DNA of 64,000 nucleotides from Prolixibacteraceae bacterium JC049 (GTDB lineage: Bacteria; Bacteroidota; Bacteroidia; Bacteroidales; Prolixibacteraceae): the NCBI GenBank assembly GCA_023369685.1, contig SACZ01000002.1:558001-622000 (forward strand). Direction: 5' to 3'. The first letter of the stretch is position 1; every line of letters starts with the position of its first letter. The notes under the pieces are model-generated. The model ran no database searches and had not been told where the DNA came from. It worked only from the letters and a program-made list of their open reading frames with translations. Shown here in pieces: positions 15,705 through 24,454 of the stretch. A program made the position numbers and the translations under genes.

Positions 15705-16760
15705 ATGTTAAAGGAAGATTTAATTCAGTTGGAGAGTGGAAATATTGTTTCAATGTGGGATGGAGCAAAGAAGTGTTTAAATTCTAATGATTTAAAGATA
15801 GAACTGGATACCCCAATTTCATCTGATGACCTATTTCTATACACCACATTAATGGCTCCAACTATTCCTAATCCGTTTGAATTAAAACGAAGACGTAACC
15901 TAGTTGAAATGTGGGCTAAAAGTGCACCACATTTGGTGTTACCCCGAAAAACCATTGTTTTCAGTTCTAAACGCCAATGGGGAGCAATAAAGCTACACGA
16001 CTGGATTCTGAAAAACACCGATTACGATAAGACGCGTTTGTTAGATACTAAATCGTTCGAAGATTTCTCTCAGTTCAATGCCGAAGACTTTCCTCAGGCT
16101 CTATTTACAACCGAATATCGGGTCAATTATTCCCGATTCTGTATTGAGTTAGCAAAAGTCACCCAGCAGAACAGCATTCAATTCGATGTAAAACAACAAC
16201 AAACAACAAATGCTACAAACTACTATGTGGTTAAAGATTTTACTCCTAACAATAGAAACGACATTCGACTACTAACCGATGAATCAGACATTATCTTAAT
16301 CAATAAAGAGGATCGATTGTATGTTTTCCCTGTGAAAATTGAAAACGATAAAGTTTTGCTTTCAGAAATACAGAAATTGATTCCTTCTGTTAAGGAGCTA
16401 TTCCCCATTGAAAAACCTCATTTTGCACAATACTCATTCGAATCGATCTATTCTCTTCATGCCCAAAAAGAAAGCACAAAGCAAAACAACATACCTATTG
16501 AAGGTGCTCCTTCTGGAATAGAGATGTATGATTACCGTGCTTTACAGGACTTATGCGATGAAAAGTTCGATATTGCCAAACAAACTGGCATTGAGTTTCC
16601 TGACTTCTCTAAATTATTCTTCCGATACGGATTGCAAATTGATGAAATGACTGACATGGCTTACGAAATGCTTTCATCTACTCGCGATGCAAAAATCATA
16701 TGGCAAACATGCGAGAATGAATTCCAAAATAAATACGAATCAAAAATTATTTCGAGATAG
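15705..16760 (+). CDS. GlpD-like protein lacking the FAD-binding N-terminus
   Basis: 351 residues, no signal peptide. Several stretches match the order of motifs in the glycerol-3-phosphate dehydrogenase (GlpD) family: NLVEMWAKSAPHLVLPRKTIVF (63-85; in GlpD the 'NAPHLV.P.P' region), WGAIKLHDWILKN, TRLLDTKSFEDF, then an oxidoreductase-like DIILINKEDRLYVFPV (195-210), IPIEGAPSG (263-271), and FSKLFFRYGLQIDEM (301-315; 'RYG' helix of the C-terminal domain). The glycine-rich dinucleotide motif that opens every FAD enzyme of this family is absent, and there is no room or frame for it upstream. It is probably a non-catalytic relative or a regulatory/structural protein. The match is by eye. Confidence 0.5.
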   Translation: MLKEDLIQLESGNIVSMWDGAKKCLNSNDLKIELDTPISSDDLFLYTTLMAPTIPNPFELKRRRNLVEMWAKSAPHLVLPRKTIVFSSKRQWGAIKLHDWILKNTDYDKTRLLDTKSFEDFSQFNAEDFPQALFTTEYRVNYSRFCIELAKVTQQNSIQFDVKQQQTTNATNYYVVKDFTPNNRNDIRLLTDESDIILINKEDRLYVFPVKIENDKVLLSEIQKLIPSVKELFPIEKPHFAQYSFESIYSLHAQKESTKQNNIPIEGAPSGIEMYDYRALQDLCDEKFDIAKQTGIEFPDFSKLFFRYGLQIDEMTDMAYEMLSSTRDAKIIWQTCENEFQNKYESKIISR

Positions 16761-16840
16761 ATTAAACGTTTGATTTTTTCCTTAGTCAAAGTGCATGTAA
16801 AAAGAAACATTAGTTTGTTAACCAATTAAAATATGCACCA

Positions 16841-17203
16841 ATGATTCGATTATTTATTTTAGTTATTTCAATGTGTATTGCCACATCGACAACAGTATTG
16901 GCCCAAAAACAATCTCCTGAAGAACGTGCAAAAAAAGAGCTTGCATGGATGACTAAAGAGCTAAAGCTTAACGAAACTCAAGTCAAAAAAGTAGAAGCAA
17001 TTTCTAAAACTTTCAATACGAAAATGAAAGATCTTCGAAAAAGTGGAGATCGCTCACAGATGCGCGATGCATTTATGAAAATGCGCGATGATAGAAACAA
17101 GGAATTGCAAAAGGTGCTAACCGAAGATCAGTATAAAAAATATCAGACACTGCTAAAAGAGCGTCGTAAAAACCGTAAAGGTGGAAAAAAACGAAGAAAA
17201 TAG
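16841..17203 (+). CDS. Small periplasmic LTxxQ (Spy/CpxP-like) protein
   Basis: 120 residues. A signal peptide is probably cut after VLA. The mature part is helical and highly charged, with two copies of the LTxxQ-like signature (LNETQVKKV and LTEDQYKKYQ), as in the Spy/CpxP chaperone fold and the related Bacteroidota small proteins. The C-terminus is strongly basic (RRKNRKGGKKRRK). A role as an envelope-stress chaperone or metal-responsive protein is plausible but unproven. It is followed by a hairpin that reaches into the end of the convergent kinase gene. Confidence 0.65.
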   Translation: MIRLFILVISMCIATSTTVLAQKQSPEERAKKELAWMTKELKLNETQVKKVEAISKTFNTKMKDLRKSGDRSQMRDAFMKMRDDRNKELQKVLTEDQYKKYQTLLKERRKNRKGGKKRRK

Positions 17204-17236
17204 TTTCGATCGATACTTATACACACAAAACAAGGG

Positions 17237-17262
17237 CTGTCTATTTTAGGCAGTCTTTTCTG
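17237..17262 (+). terminator. Terminator overlapping the end of the TPR kinase gene
   Basis: Stem CTGTCTA / TAGGCAG with loop TTT (one G-U pair), then TCTTTTCTGTTTT. It covers the stop codon of the convergent gene at 17246. Confidence 0.5.
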
Positions 17263-19369
17263 TTTTATTAACCGGAATAGTGCACGATATTTTGGTTCCT
17301 TTCTGAGGAATACTTTTCATCTCTAATTTTCCTCCCATCAGATTCACCAAATTATTTACAATGGCTAATCCTAAGCCGTTTCCACTACTTATTCTACTCA
17401 AGTTATCATCCAGTGTTCTAAATGGTTGTAAAACTACGTCGTGATATTCTTTTGCAATACCTTCTCCTGTATCTTCGACAAATAAATTCAGCTTATTCTT
17501 ATTCAGTTTCATACCAAACTTAATATGTCCTTTGTAGGTAAATTTACGAGAGTTATCCAATAGGTTGAACAGAATCTGACGTATTCGCTTCGAATCGGTC
17601 TGGCAAGTAAGTGGAGTTTCAGGAACATCTTTAATTAAGGTGATTAGCGTTCCGCTCTTTTTCACCAGTTCCTCGGCAAAAATCTCTTCTAACTCATTGG
17701 CAATTTTATTCAATTGAACGTTCTCTACTTTCAGCTGAAGCTGCCCGGCATCGAGCTTTGATATATCCATAATATCATCGATAATCCGAAGCAGTTGGTT
17801 ACTATTCTCAATGACCATCTTAGAGAATTGCTCTTTCTTTTCAGTTGTAAAAGTTGGATCAAGTGTAAGTGCTGTAAACCCCATTATACTATTCAACGGA
17901 GTTCGAACTTCATGACTTAGATTTGCCAAGAAAGCTGACTTTAAACGATCAGACTCCTCTGCTTTCAACATCGACTCTTCTAACTCAACTGTCCTCTCTC
18001 GAATCTTATCTTCCAGATTCTCCTTGTGTTGCTCCAGCTCTCTTTTCTGCTGATATATAATTCTGTTTTTCGACACTAAAATTCTATTTCTCCGCTTTCG
18101 ATATCTAGAATTAACATACAACATGATAATCAACACAATACATGTAATCGCAATCAAAGAGGTAAGGATTAAAAGAAATCGTTGCCTTATGAATTTCAAG
18201 CCATCCAATTCCTTTTGTTTGGTCAATAATGCAATCTTCACATCCTTTTCCCGGATTTCATATTTCGCTTCTATTTTAGATATCTCGCTTTTTTGATACT
18301 GCTCATCCAGTGAATCTTTCAATTGCACATAGTTGTACATGTTTTCAAAAGCTTCTCTAAACTTCTGTTCTTTATTTAACAGCAAAGCTTTCTTCTTACA
18401 TGCTGCTAGCAATAAATTATATTCATTGCTCTCTTTGGCTGTGTCCATTATCTGGTTCAAGTACAACTTAGCAGTTCCATAGTCACCAATTTGAATCATC
18501 AATTCTGAAGCTTTAAGCAAGCTCTCAACAAGACCTTTTGTATCATTCATATCATCCTGAATTCGAATTGCTTTAGCAAAATAATCCTGGGCTAAATCGA
18601 ACTTATTCCATTTTGTATAGATCATCCCCAAGTAACTGTATAAATGTCCGATATGATATTGGGCATTATAGCGTTTGTAGATTTTTAGGGCATTTTTGAA
18701 GTATTCTGCCGACTTCGCATAATCTTTCTGGTCAAGATAAGTCAAAGCGAAGTTCCCATAGATACTTGCCACCTCGATATTCATAGAATCGTATTTCAAT
18801 CCTAATGCCAAGGCATCTGATAAATAGGTAACAGCTTTCTCGTAGTTCTTCGTTTTATAATGTACTAAACCGACATTATTCAAAAGCTTAAGATAATTCA
18901 ATGTATCTGCCTTGTTAACCAGTTCTAAAGATTTGTGGTAGTATTCGGTCGATTTCTCATAATCTTCGGTATAGGTGTATAGTAAACCGATATTGGAGTA
19001 AATTCTAGATATCCCAGAAGAATCATTCAATTGCTTATAAATCTCCAGTGAGACCTTATAATCGGACAATGCTTCTGAATATTTCCCTTGAACATGTTGA
19101 GCTATAGCTCTATTTCTATAAGCTTGTGCTGTGCCTGTCTCGTAGGTAAGTCCTTCCGACACATCAATTGCATCGCATGCATACTGATAACTTTCTTGAG
19201 GAGATCTATTATATAACGAAAAAGATAACTGATTCAGATTGTCAACCTTATGGATAGATGGCTTCTGATTTATAACCACTCTTTTTAATGAATCGATATT
19301 GGAATAGGAAATGGATATCGAAAAGAGCAAGTAAAATACAAAAAGGAGTTTTTTAGTAAAGCATTTCAT
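17246..19369 (-). CDS. TPR-containing sensor histidine kinase
   Basis: 707 residues from the ATG at 19369 (the frame reaches a TTG at 19408). A signal peptide is followed by about seven TPR repeats (residues 50-350, e.g. YSNIGLLYTYTEDYEKSTEYYHKSL), a transmembrane helix (397-420), a coiled coil, a HisKA domain with phospho-acceptor His486 (SAFLANLSHEVRTPLNS) and an ATPase domain (FNLLDNSRKFTYKGHIKF, DTGEGIAKEY, SSGNGLGLAIVNNLV). The sensing part is periplasmic. No receiver domain is fused and no response regulator is adjacent, so the partner lies elsewhere; the stand-alone receiver at 41040 is one candidate. Confidence 0.88.
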   Translation of the reverse strand: MKCFTKKLLFVFYLLFSISISYSNIDSLKRVVINQKPSIHKVDNLNQLSFSLYNRSPQESYQYACDAIDVSEGLTYETGTAQAYRNRAIAQHVQGKYSEALSDYKVSLEIYKQLNDSSGISRIYSNIGLLYTYTEDYEKSTEYYHKSLELVNKADTLNYLKLLNNVGLVHYKTKNYEKAVTYLSDALALGLKYDSMNIEVASIYGNFALTYLDQKDYAKSAEYFKNALKIYKRYNAQYHIGHLYSYLGMIYTKWNKFDLAQDYFAKAIRIQDDMNDTKGLVESLLKASELMIQIGDYGTAKLYLNQIMDTAKESNEYNLLLAACKKKALLLNKEQKFREAFENMYNYVQLKDSLDEQYQKSEISKIEAKYEIREKDVKIALLTKQKELDGLKFIRQRFLLILTSLIAITCIVLIIMLYVNSRYRKRRNRILVSKNRIIYQQKRELEQHKENLEDKIRERTVELEESMLKAEESDRLKSAFLANLSHEVRTPLNSIMGFTALTLDPTFTTEKKEQFSKMVIENSNQLLRIIDDIMDISKLDAGQLQLKVENVQLNKIANELEEIFAEELVKKSGTLITLIKDVPETPLTCQTDSKRIRQILFNLLDNSRKFTYKGHIKFGMKLNKNKLNLFVEDTGEGIAKEYHDVVLQPFRTLDDNLSRISSGNGLGLAIVNNLVNLMGGKLEMKSIPQKGTKISCTIPVNKTEKTA

Positions 19370-19468
19370 GGGGGCAAAAGGTTTTACATACTTAAAACTA
19401 ACATTCAAACAATTTCTTTTGTTTAGCTTGTACGTTACATTTTATATCAAACATGAATGTTTAATCCA

Positions 19469-19498
19469 TTGAACAGATAAAGGCATTTTGTATCTTTA
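19469..19498 (+). promoter_or_regulatory. Candidate promoter for mpl
   Basis: TTG at 19469-19471, exactly 19 bases, then TATCTTTA at 19491-19498 (last base deviates from TAnnTTTG), about 35 bases before the ATG at 19534. Confidence 0.45.
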
Positions 19499-19533
19499 TC
19501 ATCAAAGAGCTTTTCAAAAAACAACAAGACATT

Positions 19534-20943
19534 ATGAGAGTACACTTTATTGCAATTGGTGGGAGTGCAATGCATAATTTGGCTATAGCGCTGCACAAAA
19601 AAGGATATCAAGTAACTGGTTCCGATGATGAAATTTTTGAACCATCACGCAGTCGACTGGCTAAATATGGATTACTCCCTGAGAAAATTGGCTGGAATCC
19701 TGAAATTATAAATGATAACCTCGATGCAATTATCTTAGGGATGCATGCTCGCCCTGATAACCCAGAGCTTCAGAAAGCAACAGACCTGGGACTAAAAGTA
19801 TACTCTTATCCTGAATATCTATACGAACAAACCAAAAATAAAACACGTGTAGTTATTGGTGGTAGTCATGGAAAAACATCGATTACATCGATGATTATGC
19901 ACGTTTTAAAATACCACAACATTCAATTCGATTACATGGTTGGTGCTCAGATTGAAGGATTCGATACCATGGTAAGTTTAACCGAAGAAGCTCGAATTGC
20001 GGTTTTTGAAGGGGACGAATACCTATCATCTCCCATCGATAGAAGGCCCAAATTTCACTTATACCAACCACACATTGCGTTATTAAGTGGAATTGCATGG
20101 GATCACATTAATGTATTCCCTACGTTTGAGGGGTACGTTGATCAGTTCCGCATTTTTGCAGGATTAATTCAACACTCTGGAAGCTTAATCTATTATGCCA
20201 ATGATCCATTATTAAAAGAGATAGGAGAGAAAGTCGCTGGCAGAGTTATGGTTTCGGCTTATAAAGAACATCCATCAGAAGTAATTGATGATATTACTCA
20301 TCTGAAAAGTCAAAACAACAGAATTCCAATTCAAGTTTTTGGTGCACATAATCTTCAAAACCTAAATGGTGCCAGAAAAGTCTGTAACGAACTGGGAGTT
20401 AGCAACGAGCAGTTCTACGAAGCAATTGCGTCTTTCAAAGGAGCCAGCAGGCGCCTTGAAGTTCTGGCAAGCAATGATAGCACAACTGTTTTCTACGATT
20501 TTGCTCATTCTCCCTCGAAACTAAAAGCGACAACACAGGCAGTAAAAGAGCAATTTAGCAACAGAAAGCTGGTTGCATGCATGGAACTACACACATTTAG
20601 TAGTCTAAAGAAGGAGTTCTTGCCAGAATACAACGGAGCAATGGATACAGCGGATACCGCTTTTGTATTTTTTAATCCAGAAACTATTGCTCACAAAAAA
20701 CTAGAAGATATTTCCATTGAAGAGGTTAAAGCGGGCTTCAACAAAGAAGATCTAAACATTTATACCAACTCTGATAAACTCTTTACTCTTTTAAGCAACA
20801 TGGATTGGAACAATACCAACCTGTTACTAATGAGTTCTGGGAACTATGCAGGGAAAAACTTAAAAGAGTTTGCCGAAAAATTAATCGCATCTCCAGAAGA
20901 GTTAAAAGAGTGCGATTGGTATATGGCAACGACTAACTCTTAG
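19534..20943 (+). CDS. mpl: UDP-N-acetylmuramate:L-alanyl-gamma-D-glutamyl-meso-diaminopimelate ligase
   Basis: 469 residues, full length for Mpl. The N-terminal Rossmann domain begins VHFIAIGGSAMHNLAIAL, the Mur-ligase P-loop is VVIGGSHGKTSITSM, and further ligase motifs are EGDEYLSSPID, LSGIAWDHINVFPTFE and FYDFAHSPSKLKAT. The GMHARPDNPEL stretch is characteristic of Mpl rather than MurC. The enzyme joins recovered murein tripeptide to UDP-MurNAc in peptidoglycan recycling. It overlaps the convergent small membrane-protein gene by 11 bases. Confidence 0.92.
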   Translation: MRVHFIAIGGSAMHNLAIALHKKGYQVTGSDDEIFEPSRSRLAKYGLLPEKIGWNPEIINDNLDAIILGMHARPDNPELQKATDLGLKVYSYPEYLYEQTKNKTRVVIGGSHGKTSITSMIMHVLKYHNIQFDYMVGAQIEGFDTMVSLTEEARIAVFEGDEYLSSPIDRRPKFHLYQPHIALLSGIAWDHINVFPTFEGYVDQFRIFAGLIQHSGSLIYYANDPLLKEIGEKVAGRVMVSAYKEHPSEVIDDITHLKSQNNRIPIQVFGAHNLQNLNGARKVCNELGVSNEQFYEAIASFKGASRRLEVLASNDSTTVFYDFAHSPSKLKATTQAVKEQFSNRKLVACMELHTFSSLKKEFLPEYNGAMDTADTAFVFFNPETIAHKKLEDISIEEVKAGFNKEDLNIYTNSDKLFTLLSNMDWNNTNLLLMSSGNYAGKNLKEFAEKLIASPEELKECDWYMATTNS

Positions 20944-21127
20944 TTGTTTCCTTTGTTTTTCCATTGTCTGATAACAACCCCAATGGGCAAAAACCTGTTA
21001 ATCCAACAATGAATGGAAAAAGTCCTATAGCTCCCCACCATGAATTGAAGTAGAAACCAACAGCAATAATTATTAGTCCAATAACTATGCGTATGGTTCT
21101 CGATTTAGTGGTTACATTACAAGCCAT
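20933..21127 (-). CDS. DUF2892 small membrane protein
   Basis: 64 residues. Two hydrophobic segments (IRIVIGLIIIAVGFYF and WWGAIGLFPFIVGLTG), preceded by an N-terminal basic stretch and followed by FCPLGLL, fit the DUF2892/YgaP-type transmembrane domain. In other bacteria this domain is often fused to, or sits near, rhodanese or sulfide-handling genes; no such gene is adjacent here. Its 3' end overlaps the mpl coding end by 11 bases on the opposite strand. Confidence 0.75.
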   Translation of the reverse strand: MACNVTTKSRTIRIVIGLIIIAVGFYFNSWWGAIGLFPFIVGLTGFCPLGLLSDNGKTKETTKS

Positions 21128-21230
21128 TTCTAATTAATTTTTAGTGGTGTTATAGTAAAACAGCAGTCAAACACTAAATGTTTTATATATAAACTTTGAT
21201 ATTGCAATAAGAAACTAAAACCTGACAATA

Positions 21231-22529
21231 ATGAACCGAAGAAATTTTATTATCTGGCTATTCTCAACAATCCTGTTCATTTTCACTTCAGTAAACAGTT
21301 TTTCTTCTGAACTGAAGAATATGATCGAAGCTCTGCCAGGAGTTGAGAGTGTGAAAACCATGGATGGCAATCAGCATTTCAATGCAAAATACGAGGTCAT
21401 GTTCAGACAGCCATTAGATCACAAGAATCCTTCTGCCGGTTCATTTCTACAACGAATTTTTGTGGCACATTTTCATTTTCAACATCCGATGGTGCTTATC
21501 ACTGAGGGATATGCCGCCCACTATGCCTCCAGAAAAAGCTACATCAACGAGTTGACGACTATTGTCGATGGGAACCAAATTTGTGTTGAGCACCGCTATT
21601 TTGGTAAATCAGTACCAAAGGATGATCCACAATACAAATACCTGACAGTAGCCAATGCTGCTGCCGATCATCATGCCATCATTCAACAATTCAAAAAACT
21701 ATATCAAGGAAAATGGTTAACAACCGGTATATCCAAAGGAGGGCAAACTACACTTTTTCACCGTAGTTTATACCCCAACGATGTAGATGTATCTGTTCCA
21801 TATGTGGCTCCACTTAACTTCGGCATAGAAGATGGCAGACACGAACCATTTATTGATCAGGTGGGTACTCCTAAGGATAGAAAAGCAATTCGCAACTTCC
21901 AACTTGAGGTTTTAAAACGACGCGACAAAATGTTGCCAATGCTAAAAGAAGTATCTGACGACAAGGGCTACACCTATCGTATTTCACTGGACGAAGTATT
22001 GGATTACATGGTATTGGAATATTCTTTTGCATTCTGGCAATGGGGAACAAAACGAAAAACCATTCCCACAGCATCAGCATCCGATAAAGATATCTTCAAT
22101 CACCTTATGGCTATTTCATCGTGTAACTATTTTGCCATTGAAGGAATTGCTCCTACATTATCATTCTTCATTCAGGCAGCAAAAGAGCTGGGATACTATG
22201 GCTACGACACAAAACCATTCGAGCAATACCTAAAAATTAAAACTGCCAAAGGTTATTTAAATCGAATTTTCATTCCTGAAAACTTGGATTTACAATACGA
22301 AAAACGAACCATGAAAGCGGTGAAGAAATTCGTTAAAAAAGAAGATCCTAAGATGCTTTTCATCTATGGCGAAGTAGATCCTTGGTCGGCACCAGCTGTT
22401 CAGTTTAAGAATAAAAAGAACATGATTAAGCTTGTGAAGAAGGGCGGAAGTCACCGTGCACGAATACTCAACATGCCTACTAATCAAAAAAATAGAGCAA
22501 TTAAGCAACTCGAAGAGTGGTTAGAGTAG
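21231..22529 (+). CDS. Secreted S37-type serine peptidase (prolyl aminopeptidase)
   Basis: 432 residues with a signal peptide (residues 1-26). An alpha/beta-hydrolase with the nucleophile Ser168 in TTGISKGGQT, an acidic residue in LFIYGEVDPWSAP and His in KGGSHRAR near the C-terminus. The overall order and the FRQPLDHKNPSAGSF N-terminal motif fit peptidase family S37 (tripeptidyl aminopeptidases from Streptomyces). It is expected to remove short peptides from exported proteins in the periplasm or outside the cell. Single gene; a queuosine promoter follows directly. Confidence 0.82.
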   Translation: MNRRNFIIWLFSTILFIFTSVNSFSSELKNMIEALPGVESVKTMDGNQHFNAKYEVMFRQPLDHKNPSAGSFLQRIFVAHFHFQHPMVLITEGYAAHYASRKSYINELTTIVDGNQICVEHRYFGKSVPKDDPQYKYLTVANAAADHHAIIQQFKKLYQGKWLTTGISKGGQTTLFHRSLYPNDVDVSVPYVAPLNFGIEDGRHEPFIDQVGTPKDRKAIRNFQLEVLKRRDKMLPMLKEVSDDKGYTYRISLDEVLDYMVLEYSFAFWQWGTKRKTIPTASASDKDIFNHLMAISSCNYFAIEGIAPTLSFFIQAAKELGYYGYDTKPFEQYLKIKTAKGYLNRIFIPENLDLQYEKRTMKAVKKFVKKEDPKMLFIYGEVDPWSAPAVQFKNKKNMIKLVKKGGSHRARILNMPTNQKNRAIKQLEEWLE

Positions 22530-22539
22530 CAGAAAATAT

Positions 22540-22547
22540 TACCTTTG
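22540..22547 (+). promoter_or_regulatory. Candidate promoter for the queC-queE operon
   Basis: TACCTTTG, a full TAnnTTTG match, starting 11 bases after the upstream stop codon. The -33 TTG is not clear. Transcription would start about 17 bases before the riboswitch. Confidence 0.45.
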
Positions 22548-22570
22548 CCCCACTTTTAGGAAAAGAAACA

Positions 22571-22610
22571 AGACAGTTCGCAAACTCCTGTCTATAAACA
22601 AAACTAAGCT
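22571..22610 (+). promoter_or_regulatory. preQ1-I riboswitch
   Basis: Stem P1 AGACAG (22571-22576) pairs with CTGTCT (22588-22593) around the loop TTCGCAAACTC, followed by an A-rich tail ATAAACAAAACTAAG that folds back as a pseudoknot. The size, loop TCGCAA and tail closely resemble the known Thermoanaerobacter tengcongensis and Bacillus subtilis preQ1-I aptamers. It lies before queC and queE, the pathway that makes preQ0/preQ1, so feedback control is expected. How it acts is not obvious: about 110 bases separate it from the queC start and I see no clear terminator. Confidence 0.85.
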
Positions 22611-22717
22611 AGGCGGCCGGCTATGGTACGCACTTATATTGCTACGTTTTAGTTTTCACAGATGCTATCTTCTTGTGCTTTTCCCTGGTATTTTATTTTA
22701 AAAAAGTAGTTGGAAAG

Positions 22718-23395
22718 ATGAAGAAGGCAGTTGTTTTGTTCTCAGGTGGTTTAGATAGTTTAACCGCGTTACATTTAGCTCAGTCACAAGGATTCGAAGT
22801 ACATGCAATGTCGTTCGATTACGGTCAGCGGCACGATAAAGAATTGCAAATTGCGCGAAAAGCAGCTATTGCATGCAATGTAAAAGAGCATAAAGTAGTT
22901 TCATTAAACATGAATGCCTGGGGAGGTTCTGCTCTTACCGATGAAAACTTAGAAGTGCCAGAATACAAAGGCGAATCGGCCGAGATTCCAGTTACCTATG
23001 TTCCTGCCAGAAACATGATATTTCTATCAGTTGCTGCTTCTTACGCCGAAGCAATTGGCGCACAAGATATATTCATTGGTGTAAGTCAGGTCGACTATTC
23101 GGGATACGTTGATTGCCGACAGGAATTCATCGAATCGATGGAGGCAACCATCAACAAAGGAACTGTTTGTGGAGCAGAAGAAGGAAAACCCATTAAGATC
23201 CATGCTCCTTTCATGCATAAAACGAAAGCCGAAGAGATTAGAATCGGCATGGAGCTAGGAGTAGACTACAGTCTATCATGGACATGTTACAACGGATTTG
23301 AACAAGCTTGTGGAACTTGCGACAGTTGTGTTTTACGACTGAAAGCTTTTGAAGAAGCCGGTTTTGAAGATCCTGTAAAATACCAAAATCGCTAA
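22718..23395 (+). CDS. queC: 7-cyano-7-deazaguanine synthase QueC
   Basis: 225 residues from the ATG at 22718 (a longer frame from 22673 adds a non-conserved, hydrophobic extension). It opens with the PP-loop [18 protein letters not shown], then [17 protein letters not shown] and a C-terminal Cys cluster [19 protein letters not shown] that binds zinc. It converts 7-carboxy-7-deazaguanine, ammonia and ATP to preQ0, the precursor of queuosine in tRNA. It is the first gene of the operon, behind the preQ1 riboswitch, and is separated from queE by 2 bases. Confidence 0.95.
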   Translation: MKKAVVLFSGGLDSLTALHLAQSQGFEVHAMSFDYGQRHDKELQIARKAAIACNVKEHKVVSLNMNAWGGSALTDENLEVPEYKGESAEIPVTYVPARNMIFLSVAASYAEAIGAQDIFIGVSQVDYSGYVDCRQEFIESMEATINKGTVCGAEEGKPIKIHAPFMHKTKAEEIRIGMELGVDYSLSWTCYNGFEQACGTCDSCVLRLKAFEEAGFEDPVKYQNR

Positions 23396-23397
23396 CG

Positions 23398-23991
23398 ATG
23401 AATACGACTTATAAAATCAACGAAATCTTCTTCAGCTTGCAGGGAGAAGGTTTCCAACAAGGTCGTGAAGTTGTATTCATCCGCCTTGCTGGTTGCAATT
23501 TGCGCTGCTCTTGGTGCGATACCAATCACAACGATTTCTGGCCAATGACCGTGAAAGAGATCATTGAAGATATTTCGAAATACAATTGTAAATCGGTAAT
23601 AATTACTGGGGGAGAACCTGCTAGTTACGATATTACAGCTCTTTTGCAGGCACTAAAAGATAATGGATACTGGATCGCCATTGAAACCAATGGAACATTC
23701 GATCTTACGCAATGGCACCAGCTGCTCGATTATATTTCAATTTCACCCAAAGGGAATATCCGAAATAGCAAAGCTTCGGAAGTACGTGTGGTCAATTCAA
23801 ATATCACTGCTGATTTCCTAAAAGAAATTGAATCGAGAATAGATGCAGATCACTACTTCATTAGTCCTCTCGACAATAAAGGAGAGATGAACATCAAAGA
23901 ATCACTCGAGTTGGTTGGACAAATGAAAAAGATCAGCTCGAACCATTGGGCACTAAGTTTACAAATTCACAAACTTGCTGGTATACAATAA
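23398..23991 (+). CDS. queE: 7-carboxy-7-deazaguanine synthase QueE
   Basis: 197 residues, a short radical-SAM enzyme. The [4Fe-4S]-binding CxxxCxxC motif is GCNLRCSWCDT, then IITGGEPASY for SAM binding and AIETNGTF. It forms 7-carboxy-7-deazaguanine from 6-carboxy-tetrahydropterin, the step before QueC, and lies directly after queC in one operon. Cytoplasmic. queD and queF are not in the window. Confidence 0.93.
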   Translation: MNTTYKINEIFFSLQGEGFQQGREVVFIRLAGCNLRCSWCDTNHNDFWPMTVKEIIEDISKYNCKSVIITGGEPASYDITALLQALKDNGYWIAIETNGTFDLTQWHQLLDYISISPKGNIRNSKASEVRVVNSNITADFLKEIESRIDADHYFISPLDNKGEMNIKESLELVGQMKKISSNHWALSLQIHKLAGIQ

Positions 23992-24454
23992 AACCTTACT
24001 TCCCTTTACTACTCTATTTATGGCATTTACTTGCAACGCTTTTTGTTAAAAAGATTTAAATAAAAGTTAAAGCAATGTCAAATGCCTAATTTCTGTTGTT
24101 TAAACTTCAACAAATCCATATCTTGCGTATGTGTCGCATATAAAATTATGTAACACTACTTGGAATAAACTACTATTTTACATCGATACTTGAGGAGATT
24201 TATAAAGATTGGAGTGTAATTTTTAAGCAGTTCAATCGTTATTTTTTTGATAGAATGAATGATAACTGAAATTGGTCAAAGTTTCGGGTGTGGTGTCGAT
24301 GAATTGAAGAGAAAGATTTCCCGTTTACATTGCTAATTAACATATATATAGGCTACTTTTGTGGCCAGGAAGAATTGTATTTAGTACGAAAACCCTATAG
24401 ACTTGAATTCAATGAAAGTATTGGGTTTAGGTTATAAATTAACTTAAAGCAATT
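23992..24454. other. Intergenic region (463 bp) before the export operon
   Basis: AT-rich with no convincing gene. It contains a weak hairpin (CTTTTT / AAAAAG near 24044-24058) shortly after queE and the promoter candidate at 24330-24361. The remaining 250 bases hold no structure I recognise, which leaves room for regulator binding. Confidence 0.5.
24330..24361 (+). promoter_or_regulatory. Candidate promoter for the export operon
   Basis: TTG at 24330-24332, 21 bases, TACTTTTG at 24354-24361 (full -7 match). The leader before the adaptor gene would be about 87 bases. Confidence 0.5.

Noticed and set aside
22673-22717. Longer N-terminus for QueC from the ATG at 22673
   Set aside because: It would add a hydrophobic segment absent from QueC; the PP-loop start at 22718 is standard.
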